Assembly: GCF_000321225.1 (NCBI RefSeq)
Contig: NW_004451409.1
Location: forward strand, 378,352-442,351
Source: Odobenus rosmarus divergens
Lineage: Eukaryota > Chordata > Mammalia > Carnivora > Odobenidae
Reading direction: 5' to 3'
Length of the DNA stretch: 64,000 nucleotides
Shown: positions 34,440 through 46,405 of the stretch, piece by piece
Layout: every line of letters begins with the position of its first letter
How positions within the stretch are numbered: the stretch's first letter is position 1
Notes under the pieces: generated by a model
Told to the model about the DNA's origin: nothing
Seen by the model: the letters and a program-made list of their open reading frames with translations, nothing else
Databases searched by the model: none
Made by a program: the position numbers and the translations under genes

Positions 34440-34998
34440 ATATGTCACTTTGACTGACTAGAGTTGAGTTAATCAGCTTCTAAGATGTCCTCCAGTAATC
34501 TCTGCATTCTAGTGTTCAGACTTAATATAGTCTACTCCCACACTGAATAGAGATGACCTGTGTAAACAATAGTACATATAAAACTGACATCATATGACTT
34601 CTTAAGCTAGGTCAAAAATATATTGTGGCTCCCAACCTATCTTTTTTGCATCACTCACTCTGAGGAAAGCCAGCCGTCATGCCCTGCAGACACTCAGTAG
34701 TCTTATGGAGAGTTCACATGTAAAATAACTGAGGACTGTGGCCAAGATGCAGCACCAACTTTCCAGTCACATGAGTTGGCCATCTTGGAAGCAAACTCTC
34801 CATCCCCAGTAAAGTGTTCTGATGACAGCAACCCCTTTCAATCTTAACTGCAACCTCATGAGAGATCCTGAGCCAGAGCCACCCAGTTAAGCCCATCCTA
34901 AAGTACAGAAACTATGTGAGAAAACAAAGCTTCACTGCTGTTTTAACCTGCTAAGTTTTGGGGTAATTTGTTATTCAGCAATAGGTAACTAATACAAC
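34440..34998 (+). mobile_element. MaLR-like LTR
   Basis: Blocks 'gttgagttaatcagcttcta', 'gagatgacctgtgtaaac', 'gaggaaagccagccgtcatg', 'agttggccatcttggaagc', 'ctgcaacctcatgagagat', 'ctaagttttggggtaattt' and 'ggtaactaatacaacc' follow a common mammalian LTR of MaLR/ERVL type. Family name not certain. No internal genes. It lies between two old minus-strand L1 segments. Confidence 0.75.
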
Positions 34999-34999
34999 C

Positions 35000-36880
35000 A
35001 TCTACCTTCAAATGATAAATCATTTTATGCACAGCATGAGGGACTTTCAACACTATACTTCTATTTTGCCATCCTGCCCTTTAAGCTATTTTTATTATAC
35101 ACTTTACTTCATATGTTTTAAACCCAAAAATACATTATTTTTTAAAGAGACTTAAAAACTAAGAACATAAAGTAAATGATATTTACCACGTATTTACCAT
35201 TTCTGGCACTTTCCATTCCTTAATAAAGATTCAAATTTCCATCTGTTATCCTTCCGCCTGATAAGTTCCTTTAGCATTTCTCATAGTGTAGATCTGCTGA
35301 CACTAATTTTGCCTGCTTTAGTCTGAAAAGTATTTCTTTTACTTTCAGTTTTGAAAAATCAAGAAAGTTAGGTATAGAAGTCTAGATCGACTTTTTTTCA
35401 ATACTGAGGATTGTCTTCTGCCTTGCCAAGTTTCTGACAAAAAATTCCTAATGAGAATATGTCTTTCTCCCTCTGGCTACTACTAGGATCTTCTCTTTAT
35501 CATTACTTTTCCTAAAATGTGATTATAACGTGTCTTGGCATGGTTTTCTTTATGTTCTCCCTTCTTGGGATTTGTTGAGTTTCTTGGATCTGGAAACTCA
35601 GAGTTTTCATTAAATTTGGAGAAATTTGGCCATTTTCCTTTAAATATTTTCTGTCCTCTCCCCACTTTGCTTCTAGGATTTCAATTCTAAATATGTAGCA
35701 ACTCCTGATTTGGTACCTCGGGGCATTAATGCTCTATTCACTTTTCTTTAGGTCTTTTTCCTCTCTGTACTTCATTTTTATAGTTTCTATTGCTCTTTCT
35801 GCAGTCTCTACTTAGTCTCTTCATCCCATCTATTCTTCATTTCGGATGTTGTATTTTTTATCTCTCAAAGTTTGATTTGGGTCTTTTTTATATTATCTGT
35901 TTCTCTCTTCATTACATCCATGTTTCCCTCTGCCTTCTTGTTAACATGAAGTAAATTTATAATAATCAATTTTAGTTATTCTATCACCTTTGTAATTTCT
36001 AGTTCTATTTCTATTTATTGACATTTTTCTTGTGATTATAGGTCATGTTCCTGCCTTTGAATTTCTGGTAATTTTTTATTGAACACTGGACATTTAGACT
36101 TTACATAATCTGGTGGTGTATTTGGTTGTGTTCCTTTTAATAGTGTTGGGCTTTCTTCCTGCACACAGTTAAGTTACTTTGAATCAGTCTAGTCCTTTTG
36201 AAGCTTATGTTTAAATTTTGTTAGGGAACGTCAGAGCATCTTTTAGCCTAGTGCTAATTTAGCCTCACTACTACCTAACTACTAAGGTACCCTTCTGAGC
36301 ATTCTCTCCAATGTCCCATATGATACAAGATCTTTCCTCTAGGACTGCTGAAAACACAAACTCATCCCAGCCTCATGTGAGCTTTAAGAATTTTGGGGGG
36401 GTTTTTGTTGTTTGTTTTTCAGTGGCTCTTTCCTCTGCCTGGGGTAGTTTCCTCTCTCACATGCACATATCAGTATTCAGACAAAGGCTCAAGGGACCTC
36501 TGCAAATTTCTGAATCAATCTTTCTCTCTCTCTCCCTCCCCCTCTCCTTCTCTATTTCTCTTTCTCCCCCTGCTCCCAAGAAAGATTCTGGCTACCTTAA
36601 CTTCTCTGAACTCCTATCTTTATTTCCTCCACTCAGCTAGACCACCAGGCTTTGAGTTTTCCTTCCACCCACTGAAGACTGAAAACTGCCTGCAGATGAC
36701 AAGCCAAAATGGGGCAATAAGGTTTGCCTTGTTTGTTTTTCTCTCTCTCGGGATCCCCAGTGCTTGTTATCCAATGCTTTGAAAATATTGTTCTCCAATT
36801 TTCTAGTTGTTTAACAACAACAAGTGAGAATAAATCCAGTCCTTGTTAACCTATCATGGCCAGAAGAAGTAGTGTTCTTC
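35000..36880 (-). mobile_element. HAL1-like or L1 5' half (ORF1 region)
   Basis: In reverse orientation this carries 'cctttagcatttctcatagt', 'cttggatctggaaactcaga', 'tgttagggaacgtcagagca' and other blocks typical of the ORF1/5' region of HAL1 or of old L1 elements. It may be the 5' half of the L1 at 30986-34437, split by the LTR, or a separate HAL1. Frames are broken. The right part (36300-36880) is less certain and contains a CT-rich run at about 36520-36570. Confidence 0.65.
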
Positions 36881-36887
36881 TGAAGAC

Positions 36888-37113
36888 TTTTTTTAATATC
36901 AAACTACTCACTGGATACCTCTATTTATAAATATAATAGGTATATCAAACTTAATATGTACAAAGTTTATCTCTGATTTCCTATGCATGCCCTGCATCAT
37001 GTCTCTCTTTCAATCTTCCTTATGTCTTCAAAAATATATCCAGATTCTAATCCTACCACAACCACCCTATTTCACTCTAGTTTGCCATCACTCTTTGCCT
37101 AAATTATTACAAT
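36888..37113 (+). mobile_element. L2 LINE, second segment
   Basis: Text 'ctactcactggatacctcta', 'ataggtatatcaaacttaat', 'aaaatatatccagattctaa' and 'cctaaattattacaatagta' continues the L2 region where the segment ending at 30985 stops. It therefore belongs to the same element. Confidence 0.75.
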
Positions 37114-37559
37114 AGTACCTGTATGAATCAGGCTTTACTGCATAAAAAATATCCTTCCAAATCTCAGTGGCTTTCAACATAATTTGCTTCTTGCTCATAT
37201 ACCCACAAGTCTACTGTGACTTTCCTGTGCTTGGTTGAGCTTTGCTAGGTCATCTTGTCTTGACTCTAGGCTGCTGGTTAAGTTCCTATTTGCTCCATAT
37301 CTCTCATTCTGGGTCCCAGGCTAAAGGAATTCTGGCTACTTGGAATATTCTTTTGACAAAGCAGAGGAGGGCTGAAAAAACTAGCTGTGTCTTTTAAAGT
37401 CTCGTCTCTCAATTGGCATACAGTCACTTTTCACTCACATGTCATTGGCTAAAGCAAGTTAAATCAGCAAATCCAGTTTTAGTGGGTGGGGAAAATTTAT
37501 TCTACCTTATATAGAACATAAGAATGTGAATATTTGTTGAATAATAGTCTACCACAGCG
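37114..37559. mobile_element. Unclassified interspersed repeat inside L2
   Basis: L2 text stops at about 37113 and resumes at 37560. The sequence between ('aaatctcagtggctttcaac', 'gggtcccaggctaaaggaat', 'tcattggctaaagcaagtta', 'gaatatttgttgaataatag') is familiar as a dispersed mammalian repeat, probably an LTR, but I cannot name the family. Confidence 0.6.
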
Positions 37560-37822
37560 TCCTAATGGTCTTCCTGTTCTTTCCCTGGCCTTTTTCAATC
37601 TGTTCTTAACATAAGATTCAGAGTGAACTTTTTAAAACAGTCCAGGACCCTACTTTACTAAAAACCCATCAATAGCTACCCATTTCACTCAGAGTCCACA
37701 CAATGGTCTATAATACCTTGATCAACCCAGCATCCAGTCACCTCTCTGATTTCAGTTTCTACTCTTGCCTCCCCACTTTCTCCTTGCTAACCTGGAATAG
37801 ACTATGCACATTACTTTCTCAT
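37560..37822 (+). mobile_element. L2 LINE, third segment
   Basis: 'cctaatggtcttcctgttct', 'cagagtgaactttttaaaac', 'accctactttactaaaaacc' and 'ttcactcagagtccacacaa' are consecutive L2 blocks following the second segment. It is cut at about 37822 by an L1. Confidence 0.8.
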
Positions 37823-38604
37823 ATCACCTCCCACCTGTTAGGACGGTCATCATCAAAAAGACAAGAGATAATAAATGCATGCTATTGGTGGGAATGTAAA
37901 TTGGCACAGACATTATGGAAAACAATATGGAAAATCCTCAGAAAACTAAAAATAGAACTACCATATGATCTAGGTTCCACTTTTAGGTATTTATCTGAAG
38001 AAAACAGAAACACTAACTCAAAAATATACCTGCACCTCTATATTCATAGTGGCATTATTTACAATAGCCAAGACATGGAAACAACCTAAGTGTCCATCGA
38101 TAGATGAATGGATAAAGAAGCTATGGTGTGTGTGTATGTGTGTGTAGGAATATTATTCAGCTGTAAGAAACAAAGAAATTTTGCCATTTGTGACAACATG
38201 GATGTCGAATGCATTATGTTAAGTGAAATTAAGTCAGGCAGAAAAAGACAAATACTGTATGGTCTCAATTGGAGAAAGGGGCGTCAAAGGTACAAACTCC
38301 CAGTTACAGGACAAACAAATACTAGGGATGTAATGCACAACATGATAACTCTAGCCAACATTGCTAAATGATATATGGGAAAGTTGTTAAGAGAGTAAAT
38401 CCTAAGAGTTCTCATTATAAGAAAAATTTATTTCCTTTTTTTTTTTGCTTTCTCTTTTTATTGTATCTATATGACATGATGGGTGCTAACTAAACTTGTA
38501 ATTGCAATCATTTTACAATATATGTAAGTCAAATCATTGTGCTATACTTCTTAAATTTATAGTGATGTATGTCAATTATTTCTCAATAAAACTGGAAAAA
38601 ATAT
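37823..38604 (+). mobile_element. L1 3' portion inserted in L2
   Basis: ORF2 C-terminal text ('tcacctcccacctgttagga', 'gaactaccatatgatctagg', 'acaatagccaagacatgga', 'gataaagaagctatggtgtg') leads to the 3'UTR 'gaaagttgttaagagagtaa' and 'tctcaataaaactgg'. It is of the same subfamily as the copy at 33667-34345. Flanks 'attactttctc' and 'atttgcttctc' are a possible degraded duplication. A 128-codon frame (37703-38089) merges L2 and L1 sequence and is not a gene. Confidence 0.88.
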
Positions 38605-38945
38605 TTGCTTCTCGGAGTCTTTGTACTTACACTGCTCTCTAAAACATTATTTACCCAGATGTCTCACACCGCTTCCAGATCTTTACTCAAACATAACCTT
38701 CTTAGTGAGCCTTCCCAGAATCCCCTATTTATCATTTCAAACCATTCAGTACTCCTTAGCCATCACTTCTGCATTATTTTTCTCCATAATACTTATTATA
38801 CCTTACATGGGTACTGTCTGTCTCTTACCACTAAAATGTGAACTCCAGGAAGGTAGGTAATTTTTATGTTTAATTCACTTCTGTATCCCCTGGAATAGTG
38901 CCTTGTAAATAATAGCCACTCAATAAATATTTATGGAATGAATTA
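38605..38945 (+). mobile_element. L2 LINE 3' end, fourth segment
   Basis: Blocks 'ggagtctttgtacttacact', 'gagccttcccagaatcccc', 'ctaaaatgtgaactccagga', 'ctgtatcccctggaatagtg' and 'ccactcaataaatatttatg' are the L2 3' end. This completes the element begun near 29450. Confidence 0.88.
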
Positions 38946-39350
38946 ACAGTAAGCTAGCATAAATAAGGATGCTCTATTAGTATAAATAAATTGTCTTAAC
39001 AGGGAGAGCCAGTCATTCTACCAGGACAAATCTGATGTTCAATCTGCAGTTATCCTTTGAATTCCAGAGACCACATCTAGACCGATGAAGAAGTTCAGGA
39101 ATCCCAGGGTAGCGTTAAAAAACAAAACAAAACAAAAAAACTTTAAGGAGTTTTTAATGATAAAAAATATCTTTGAGGAACTTAATGCAAATTTAAAACA
39201 TGTACAAACAGGAATTATACAATCTAGGAACCTCTAGAAAGAGTACATGTTAAGGCATTTGATCATTTAGAGGAGGTCAGCCCCTATTTTCCATATATAC
39301 ATATGATGAATTCAATATATATGATAATTCAAAATCTATGATAAAATGAA
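38946..39350. other. No recognisable feature
   Basis: Unique-looking sequence with an A/CAAAA-rich stretch at about 39118-39142. Confidence 0.5.
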
Positions 39351-39421
39351 TTTTCTTCAACTTTAATACGCATTTCTCCTATGTATATGGAATGGAAAGT
39401 GCATATTAAAATTGAAGAAAA
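39351..39421. repeat. Imperfect 25-bp inverted repeat (hairpin)
   Basis: The arm 39351-39375 (TTTTCTTCAACTTTAATACG...) pairs with 39396-39421 with about three mismatches, leaving a 20-nt loop. It could be a small DNA-transposon remnant or merely a palindrome. Nothing shows that it is transcribed. Confidence 0.7.
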
Positions 39422-39776
39422 CTGGTTCTATGGTCTCTGAAGGGAGTCTATAGAAAGTAAACTTTGAGGACCAATGAAATAAGGTATACAAAAGTGCTTT
39501 GCAAAATTTAAAGGAAATTAAGTTTTAAAAATGCAAAATACATTTTTTTTCATTTTTATGATGACACTAAAAGTGAGTCAGGGAGTTGGGTTTACCATTG
39601 GCACCTGTGCTGTCAGGACAGTAAAAGCTTTGGTGCCCACTGAAAGTCACACGGACTACTTTAACCCCTGTAGCTGAGGGCACTGGGAGCAATGGAGGCA
39701 TGCGGTATGGGAAGGAAGAGAAGGCAGCTAAGTTACCTAGTTAATTAGGGACGGAAAAGTCCTGCATGTTGCTAAG
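39422..39776. other. No recognisable feature
   Basis: Unique-looking sequence. No gene or repeat recognised. Confidence 0.5.
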
Positions 39777-39948
39777 TCAGTGGTTCTCCAACTTTAGTGG
39801 TCAAAGGAATCATCAGTTCTTGCTACAAACCGACTCCCCCTCCACCTCCAAAGATTCTGATCATGTTAAGTATGGGCTGGGGTCCAGGAAACTGCATTTA
39901 ACAAGTACCACAGGCAGTTCTAATGGTGAGGTTGAAGAACTGGGCTTC
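39777..39948. mobile_element. MER5A-like hAT DNA transposon relic
   Basis: The left end 'cagtggttctccaactttag', the internal 'aatcatcagttcttgctac', 'gattctgatcatgttaagta', 'ctgcatttaacaagtacca' and the right part 'caggcagttctaatggt' follow MER5A. The right terminus is degraded. Confidence 0.85.
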
Positions 39949-39975
39949 AGAAAGCACGGCTGCAGGTTGAAGTCT

Positions 39976-39995
39976 CCCCCGCCCCCCCCCCCCCC
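39976..39995. repeat. Poly(C) run
   Basis: Five C, one G, then fourteen C, next to the MER5A-like relic. It gives a proline run in an unrelated open frame. Confidence 0.85.
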
Positions 39996-41954
39996 GCCAT
40001 TCTCCTGTTTTCCTTCATTTTAGAGGCATTATTAATAATGGCCAGAAGGTGGCAGGCATAAACCTAACTCCAAAAATGTATAACCAAATATCCTCACATG
40101 AATTAAAGAGTTATATCAACCAAAATATGTGCCTTCAGTTCCCAATGGAGACAACATAAAATGACAAATAAAAGTTTGGGAAAATGAGCAGCAAAAAGGC
40201 AGCACACACACACCACTATTTCTAAACTTGACCACTAACACCATATGAGAAATCTGTTTCATTTTGAAATTGTAGTGTGTAAAAGCACTGACTTACAGAT
40301 TATTCTGGATTTTTTAAAAATACATCTGTTGTTTGTTTGGTTGCTTGCTTTTTAAAATATCTCTAACCTACTAAGTTCTTCTTTTGAAAACAGCAGTAAC
40401 GAACTCTCAAGGCATTTTATTTCAATAGTTCCTATGATGTAATCCTTATTAGGCTCCTCCCCTCACACCAAGTAAGCCTCCGATTTCAGGGCTATGAAGA
40501 AGTGATTGTTCAATAATCAAAGAACTTCCTCCTAAGTCTGCCAAAGACAGAGGGGACAGCAGCCCTGGAAGAGCAAAATAAAGAGACCTTCCCAAACTGT
40601 TCTTTTCTTCCTGGTACTTTCTAGGTGGGTGACGATGGGTTCTGTATGCTCTAAAGAGCAAGGCACATACAAGCAGTTACTTTTATCTCATTATATTGTA
40701 ATTCTCTGTTGGTAGCCCTGAACTTCTGGTAAACATCGTTAGGGTCTACAGAGTGGTCTCAGCTCTGCTGTGGTAAACTCATGAAGGGGTGTGTGCCCTT
40801 AGCGAGGCCTGGGTGCTAAAGATGGCAATGTCAACATCTTCCCTGGGAGCAAGGGTGGTGGTGGCAACAATAATTAGTGAGATCCTCAAAGGACAGAAGA
40901 TAAAAGGCCTGGGCACTAGATCCAGTTGTCCCTTCCCCCCACAGTTGAATTGTTTAAATTAGATGAAAGGTTATTTCGTATAGAATAAAATAAAAATTAT
41001 TCTTTAACTGGGTTTCCAAATATTGCAACTTTTGACATAAGCTGCTTTGCAAAGGCTGATTATAGTGATTTTCTTCATAATAGATGATTAAAATAAGATG
41101 CATCAAAATCGTGTCCTTTTCTTTACAATACCAAATATGGGCTTTATTTGAATAGGAAAATTCAATTTTCCTTGTGGAAAATTAAGGAGTTACTGTAAGA
41201 AATTGGACTGACATACCAGAAGGGGTATCCATAAAGGGGGACTAAAGAGGAGTAAATGGGAAGTACTTTACAAAACTAGACTAGAGGATAGATTATAATT
41301 TAGTCAGTGTTAATGTTGTAGTCATACATCAAAGACTAAATGTATATTCTTTAGCTTGTCAGAACTAAGCAGAGGTAGACCCAGGGACAAAATGGAAGCA
41401 AAATGAAACTTCCCAGCATGACTGGTTTGCTTGCTTGGAGCCCTTAGAAATGTGGACTATGAATACTTTCTCTTCCCTTCCCAAAGACTCTTTCCTTTCC
41501 CCCAAACCTTCCTTCCAATTCTGTCTTCATTTTGTCACTTATTTTCTATTCCTGCTCCTGTCCAGTTGTGCCACCTCACATCTTCGCAACTTATGTTTTT
41601 CTCTTTTATTTCTTATTCCAACTCATTTCTTGTATGTCTTTCATTCTTTTCCTTTATTCTGGCACCCCCTCTTCAATAAGCTTTTTTTCCCTATTTCCAT
41701 AAGGATTACTCTAAAGCTATCTAAAACAGTAAAATAAATATTCTTTTTTATTTTTGATATTTAGTGGAAATTATATATGTATACATCTTTACAAGGACAA
41801 GATCTTTAATTCTGTCTAGGTTAAAATGCATCCAGTGCTATATACAATAGGTATTCATTGAGAATATCAGGGAAAGCAATTTTACTTAGACCACAGTATC
41901 TCCTGAGACCCTTCAGATATTCTGTCTTGTGCCACTATAACTATGGTACATGGG
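39996..41954. other. No recognisable feature
   Basis: About 2 kb of unique-looking sequence. Frames up to 100 codons (for example 41435-41737) are Phe/Leu/Ser-rich from pyrimidine-rich stretches and not protein-like. No CpG island or promoter is visible. Confidence 0.5.
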
Positions 41955-42078
41955 TTAGCAGCACTGGGCACTACCTGGGAGCTTGTTAGATCTGCAGGAT
42001 CTTAAGCCCCACCCATTCTGGTTGAATCACAAGATTCCCAGGTGATTCATATACTCAGTAAAGTTTGAGAAGCACCAT
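41955..42078. mobile_element. MER5A-like fragment
   Basis: 'actacctgggagcttgttag', 'cttaagccccacccattctg', 'caggtgattcatatactcag' and 'gtttgagaagcacca' match the middle and right end of MER5A. The left end is lost. Confidence 0.82.
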
Positions 42079-43955
42079 ATTAGAAACCATACAGAAACTT
42101 TTGACTTTTCTGCTAGAGGACTGTCAGTGTCCAGAATTTCATAAATAAATGCCACTAGCTTAGCATATCAGAGCAGAAAACTAAAGGCTATCTTGGTGGC
42201 TTCAAAGACTTACTGTCATGTAATATAACCTACAATCTAAGATGATGACTCAGGCAGAAAGGAGAGTAGAACAGGTTAAATGTTTGGTACTATTGTAGTG
42301 GGGGGTCATGAATAATTGGATATCGTTCTCAATAAAGGGTACTTGTGGTTATAGTCCATACAAGTGTGCACAAACAAATTACATATTTCCTTAGTTTTTA
42401 TTTGAATGTCTGACTAGTTGGAGAAGCTAGACATGTATAACCAGTTTAGTGTTAACAATCATGTTCAGGAAACAGTATGTAGACTTCCTCCTAATTCTTC
42501 TATGGAAGGCTTCCCATGACCTTAAAGGAGTCCAAAATTCTCATGGTACTTTTGTGAATTATTTTGCTTGATTCATATATGTATCTTCATATAATGGCTT
42601 TTAACAATAAGGGATATTAGGAGATGAAAAGATTAGAGTAACTGAGCCCATTAAATTGGTAGGTTGCCATCTTTTATAAGGATTTACCCTTCTGGTATAC
42701 CATGTTTTCATTACTATTTTTTGTATTATTTTTGGCTTAGATTTTGAGTCCTCTATTTATGAAAAATCAAATGAAGTCCTTTAGCTATGCTGCTTTGTAA
42801 TTAGGAAGCATAATGTGAATACTTGTTATCATTCTCCAGTCACACACTTACTAGAGATAAAAGGTAGAATTCAAACCATAATTCAGGTGATCCAGGCTTT
42901 ACTGTCAAGTAACTTGACTGAAAGATTAGTTTTTGAATGACTAGGAACTGCTTTGCTCATTTTGAAAGAATTATTCAAAAATATGATCCCATGGAAAACA
43001 CAGAGGGTGTTAAAAATGCGGAGTTTGTATCAACCTTTAAGAAATTCTGTAAAGAACCAGAACACTGATGCTCCTTACAAGGAAATATATGAGCTTCCTT
43101 ATTCACTAATAATTTGATCCTTTATGATAGGCATTGGAGAGAGGAGCTGCAAGGGGTAAGCCAGCATCAAAATTCCAATATATAACTCCTTAATCCAGAG
43201 AGGGAAAGAAATGAAGCAGCTTCTTTTCACCATCCTTCTGTCTTCAAGAGTAAGAAAAGAGATCACAGAATATGAGGTATTAGAGACATGACATGAGGCC
43301 CTCTTGGAGAGCTGTAAGATATCCCTACTTCAAGAGAAGAACCAGCTAATTAGTGAGATGCTAAGACACCAGGTCAAGAAAGGAGGACTCTCAATCAGTG
43401 CACATTGCACTGAGAACTAAAAGGTTCTCAGCAGCCCCACCAAAAGCAGTTTTCCTGGAAGCACAGGTAAAACAGATATCAATTTTAAAGGAAATTAGTA
43501 TTTATTAATCTTGCTATTTCTGGTAACTTACATGGTGAATAGTGGGTACTTAATGAATAAGGAAAAGACTCAAGGATCACAGTAGATGCAAGAGAATTAA
43601 AATGTTGGGGTTTTTCTCCTTTTTCTCCCATATTAGAAAGATGAAAGTTAAGGAAAATAGTACTTTTTTACAACTAAACAGTAGGTGTATTTAGTAAGGA
43701 TACCTAAAGTGTCTGCATATTCATTTGTTTTATCTTTTTCTACTTTGTTTTTCCATGTTTATACCTGGCAAAAATGGTTAATTACACATAGTAGGTATGT
43801 TGTATGCTCAGAGAAAAAATGATATTGATTGGGTACTTACTGATATTAACATAAAATGTTAAAGGTTATCTTGTAGGAGGTAGAAGGAGTGATTCTTTGA
43901 GAATCAGGAAAGGCTTTCACTTATTGCATTATCCACACTTGTTGAATATTATGTA
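42079..43955. other. No recognisable feature
   Basis: About 1.9 kb of unique-looking sequence without recognised repeats, RNA genes or coding frames. Confidence 0.5.
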
Positions 43956-43964
43956 CAAATATGA

Positions 43965-44087
43965 CTTTTTAAACATTTTTCTAAGTTTTATTCATTTAAG
44001 TAATCTCTACACCCAATGTGGGGCTCGAACTCATGACCTCAAGATCAAGAGTCTCATGCTCTTCTGAGTGAGCCAGCCAGGGACCCC
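43965..44087 (-). mobile_element. Short, older Can-type tRNA SINE, 9-bp TSD
   Basis: On the + strand 'taagttttattcatttaag', 'caatgtggggctcgaactca', 'tgacctcaagatcaagagtc', 'gagtgagccagccaggga': a minus-strand, tRNA-Lys-like SINE of the short type, without the CT-rich block. CAAATATGA at 43956-43964 and 44088-44096 is its duplication. The B-box-like GGGCTCGAACTCA is retained on the complement, but this is not a tRNA gene. Confidence 0.88.
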
Positions 44088-44339
44088 CAAATATGAAAGG
44101 TAACCTCCACTCCTTTGCCTCATGTTTACTTAAAGAGATTATACTTTAATCTTGCATCGCTCCTTCCTTGCATCGCTCCTTCCCAGGTAATTCAGATAAT
44201 AACTGAATTAGAACAAGAAACTGAGACAGTTCACAGACATTCTCTCAATCTTTTCAGAGCCAGTCTGTCAACCAGAAGCATGCATTTCTTTTTTGTCTCT
44301 GCTGCCTAAGGCACCCTGCTTTACCTCCTTTCCCCCAGA

Positions 44340-44475
44340 AACAGAAGAAAAAAAAACATACAGGAGAGCAAGGATTTTGCCTCTTTTATTCAGTGCTGTG
44401 TGTCCAGCATCTAGAACAACGTCAGCACTCATGGAGTGCTCACTAAATAAATACTTTTTGAATAAGTCAATAAAT
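44340..44475 (+). mobile_element. L2 LINE 3' end fragment
   Basis: 'gagagcaaggattttgcctc', 'cagtgctgtgtgtccagcat' and 'gtgctcactaaataaatact' then 'ttttgaataag' are the L2 3' end. Confidence 0.8.
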
Positions 44476-45369
44476 TCCCTCTACTCTCTACTGTGTGGTG
44501 AGGTGCCTGCCCCATCTGGAGAACCTAGCAGTTGTCCATCAGTTGCTGAAGGCTGAACCCACTAACCTAATTCAGAGCTGAAGTTGTCAAGTCCCCTGTG
44601 GCTGCACCAGGCCTTGTGTGTGTACTCAATCCATTGCTGCTTCACATGACAGCTGGTATTTGGTACCTACCTGCTGACCACTGAGTTCAACTCTTACTTG
44701 GCTCCAAGTTCAAGAAGAAAGATATCATTTGTTAGGTATATTCAAATCACAATATTTTTATCATTAAAACTTTTGATTTGAAATGGACTTATTTTATTAG
44801 AGAGCTATATTACTTTTTAAAAGCAATGTTAACTACATTGTGTGCTCCTACCACTCTCTAACATGTATGAGTAACCAACATGGATATATAACCAAATAGA
44901 AGGCAGGTGTGAAAGGATACTGGGTTGACAGAAAGGAAAACTGAATTCCATCTAAAAGGCCAGCACACTTTTGCTTTTTCTGTGTTCTCACAAAGCCAAT
45001 GACCATCCAGCATATTTCAGAGGATCAGAGACCTACCTCGACATGTATCTTTGTGAAACAACTTGCCCAATCCTTGCTGCAATTCCTATGTACCTACCCA
45101 CTGAAGACCAATGAGAAACATAGCTCAGCTTCTCTAGGCCTTTTACAAATACATCATAAATTGGGTTACAGAAGTCTGGGGTCAGCTGCTGGAACTGCAT
45201 GCTTATAGATAAAATAACCAGTTCCACAGAATGCTTTGCAAAACTATACCCACTAAGTGACCAAAATGCCTATTGGTTTAGGCCAGTGCTGATCTCAAAG
45301 ATTGTTCATAGACTTAAAAAGAGACAGAGAAGGTGGGGCACAGACACTTTCAAAGATGGATTGGAAGTT
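44476..45369. other. No recognisable feature
   Basis: Unique-looking sequence. Frames of 64-69 codons are not supported by anything else. Confidence 0.5.
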
Positions 45370-46090
45370 TCTTTCAAAACTATACATACTTTTACCATAT
45401 GATCCAGCAATTGAGCTCCTTCATATTTACCCAAAGGAGCTGAAAACTTATGTCCACACAAAAATCTGCACATAGATGTTTATGGTAGTTTTACTCACAA
45501 TTTCCAAAACTTAGAAGCAATCAAGATGCCCTTCAGTAAATGAATGGATAGATAAACTGTGGTACATCCAGGCAAAAGAATATTATTTGGTTAAAAAGAA
45601 ATGAACTAGAAAGCCATGAAAAGACACGGAGGAAACTGAAATACATATTATTAAGTAAAAGAAGCCAGACTGAAAAAATTACATATTATATGATTCCAGC
45701 TATATGATATTCTGGAAAAGGCAAAACGATGGAGACAGTAAAAGATCAGTGGTTACCATGGTGGGGGGGATCATGGGTGGGAGTGTGTAGCACAATTTGT
45801 AGAGCAGTGAAACTATTATGTATGATACTATAAATGATGGATATATGCCATAATATATTTGTCCAAACCTACAGAATGTATAACACTAAGAATGAACTCT
45901 AATTTAAACTATGGATTCTGAGTGGTTATGTATGTTTATCAGTTATAATCAATATACTACTCTGGTGAGGGATATTGATAATGGGTGAGATTATTATGCA
46001 TGTGTTGTGGGGTAAGGATATATGGGAAATCTCTGCGCCTTCCCCTTAATTTTGCTATGAGCCTGAAACTGCTCTAAAATTTTAAATCAA
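45370..46090 (+). mobile_element. Old L1 3' end
   Basis: Text 'taccatatgatccagcaatt', 'gaatggatagataaactgtg', 'agtggttaccatggtgg', 'ttaattttgctatgagcctg' and 'aactgctctaaaattttaaa' is an L1 ORF2 end and 3'UTR of an L1MB/L1M type. A Can-SINE is inserted at its very end. Confidence 0.85.
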
Positions 46091-46294
46091 GGGGCGCCTG
46101 CGTGGCTCAGTTGGTTAAGCGACTGCCTTCGGCTCAGGTCATGATCCCAGGGTCCTGGGATCGAGCCCCGCATTGGGCTCCCTGCTCGGGGGGAAGCCTG
46201 CTTCTCCCTCTCCCACTCCCCCTGCTTGTGTTCCCTCTCTCGCTGTGTCTCTGTCAATTAAATAAATAAATAAAATCTTTAAAAAAACATAAAA
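46091..46294 (+). mobile_element. Can-SINE, young-looking, perfect 16-bp TSD
   Basis: Starts GGGGCGCCTGCGTGGCTCAG, with 'gactgccttcggctcaggtc', 'gatcgagccccgcattgggc', CT-rich block and (AAAT)n AAATCTTT tail. TAAAATTTTAAATCAA at 46075-46090 is repeated without change at 46295-46310. An intact long duplication and near-consensus body indicate a recent insertion at the 3' end of the L1. Confidence 0.97.
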
Positions 46295-46308
46295 TAAAAT
46301 TTTAAATC

Positions 46309-46405
46309 AAGAAAGAAAAGAAAGTGAGAGAGAGAGAGAGAAGAGAAAAAAAAAAAGAAAGAAAGAGATCATACTCTTCAAGAAAAAAAAAAGTGAAAGA
46401 GAGGC
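46309..46405. repeat. Purine-rich (GA/GAAA)n tract
   Basis: AAGAAAGAAAAG, (GA)n and A runs, almost without pyrimidine, follow the SINE duplication. Confidence 0.85.

Noticed and set aside
37703..38089. 128-codon frame
   Set aside because: It crosses the junction between L2 and an L1 insertion and is a chance fusion of two fossils.
39766..40023. 85-codon frame ending in a proline run
   Set aside because: It covers a MER5A-like relic and a poly(C) run.
43965..44087. tRNA-like sequence with a B-box-like GGGCTCGAACTCA
   Set aside because: It is a tRNA-derived SINE with TSD and T-rich tail; no cloverleaf of a functional tRNA can be drawn.
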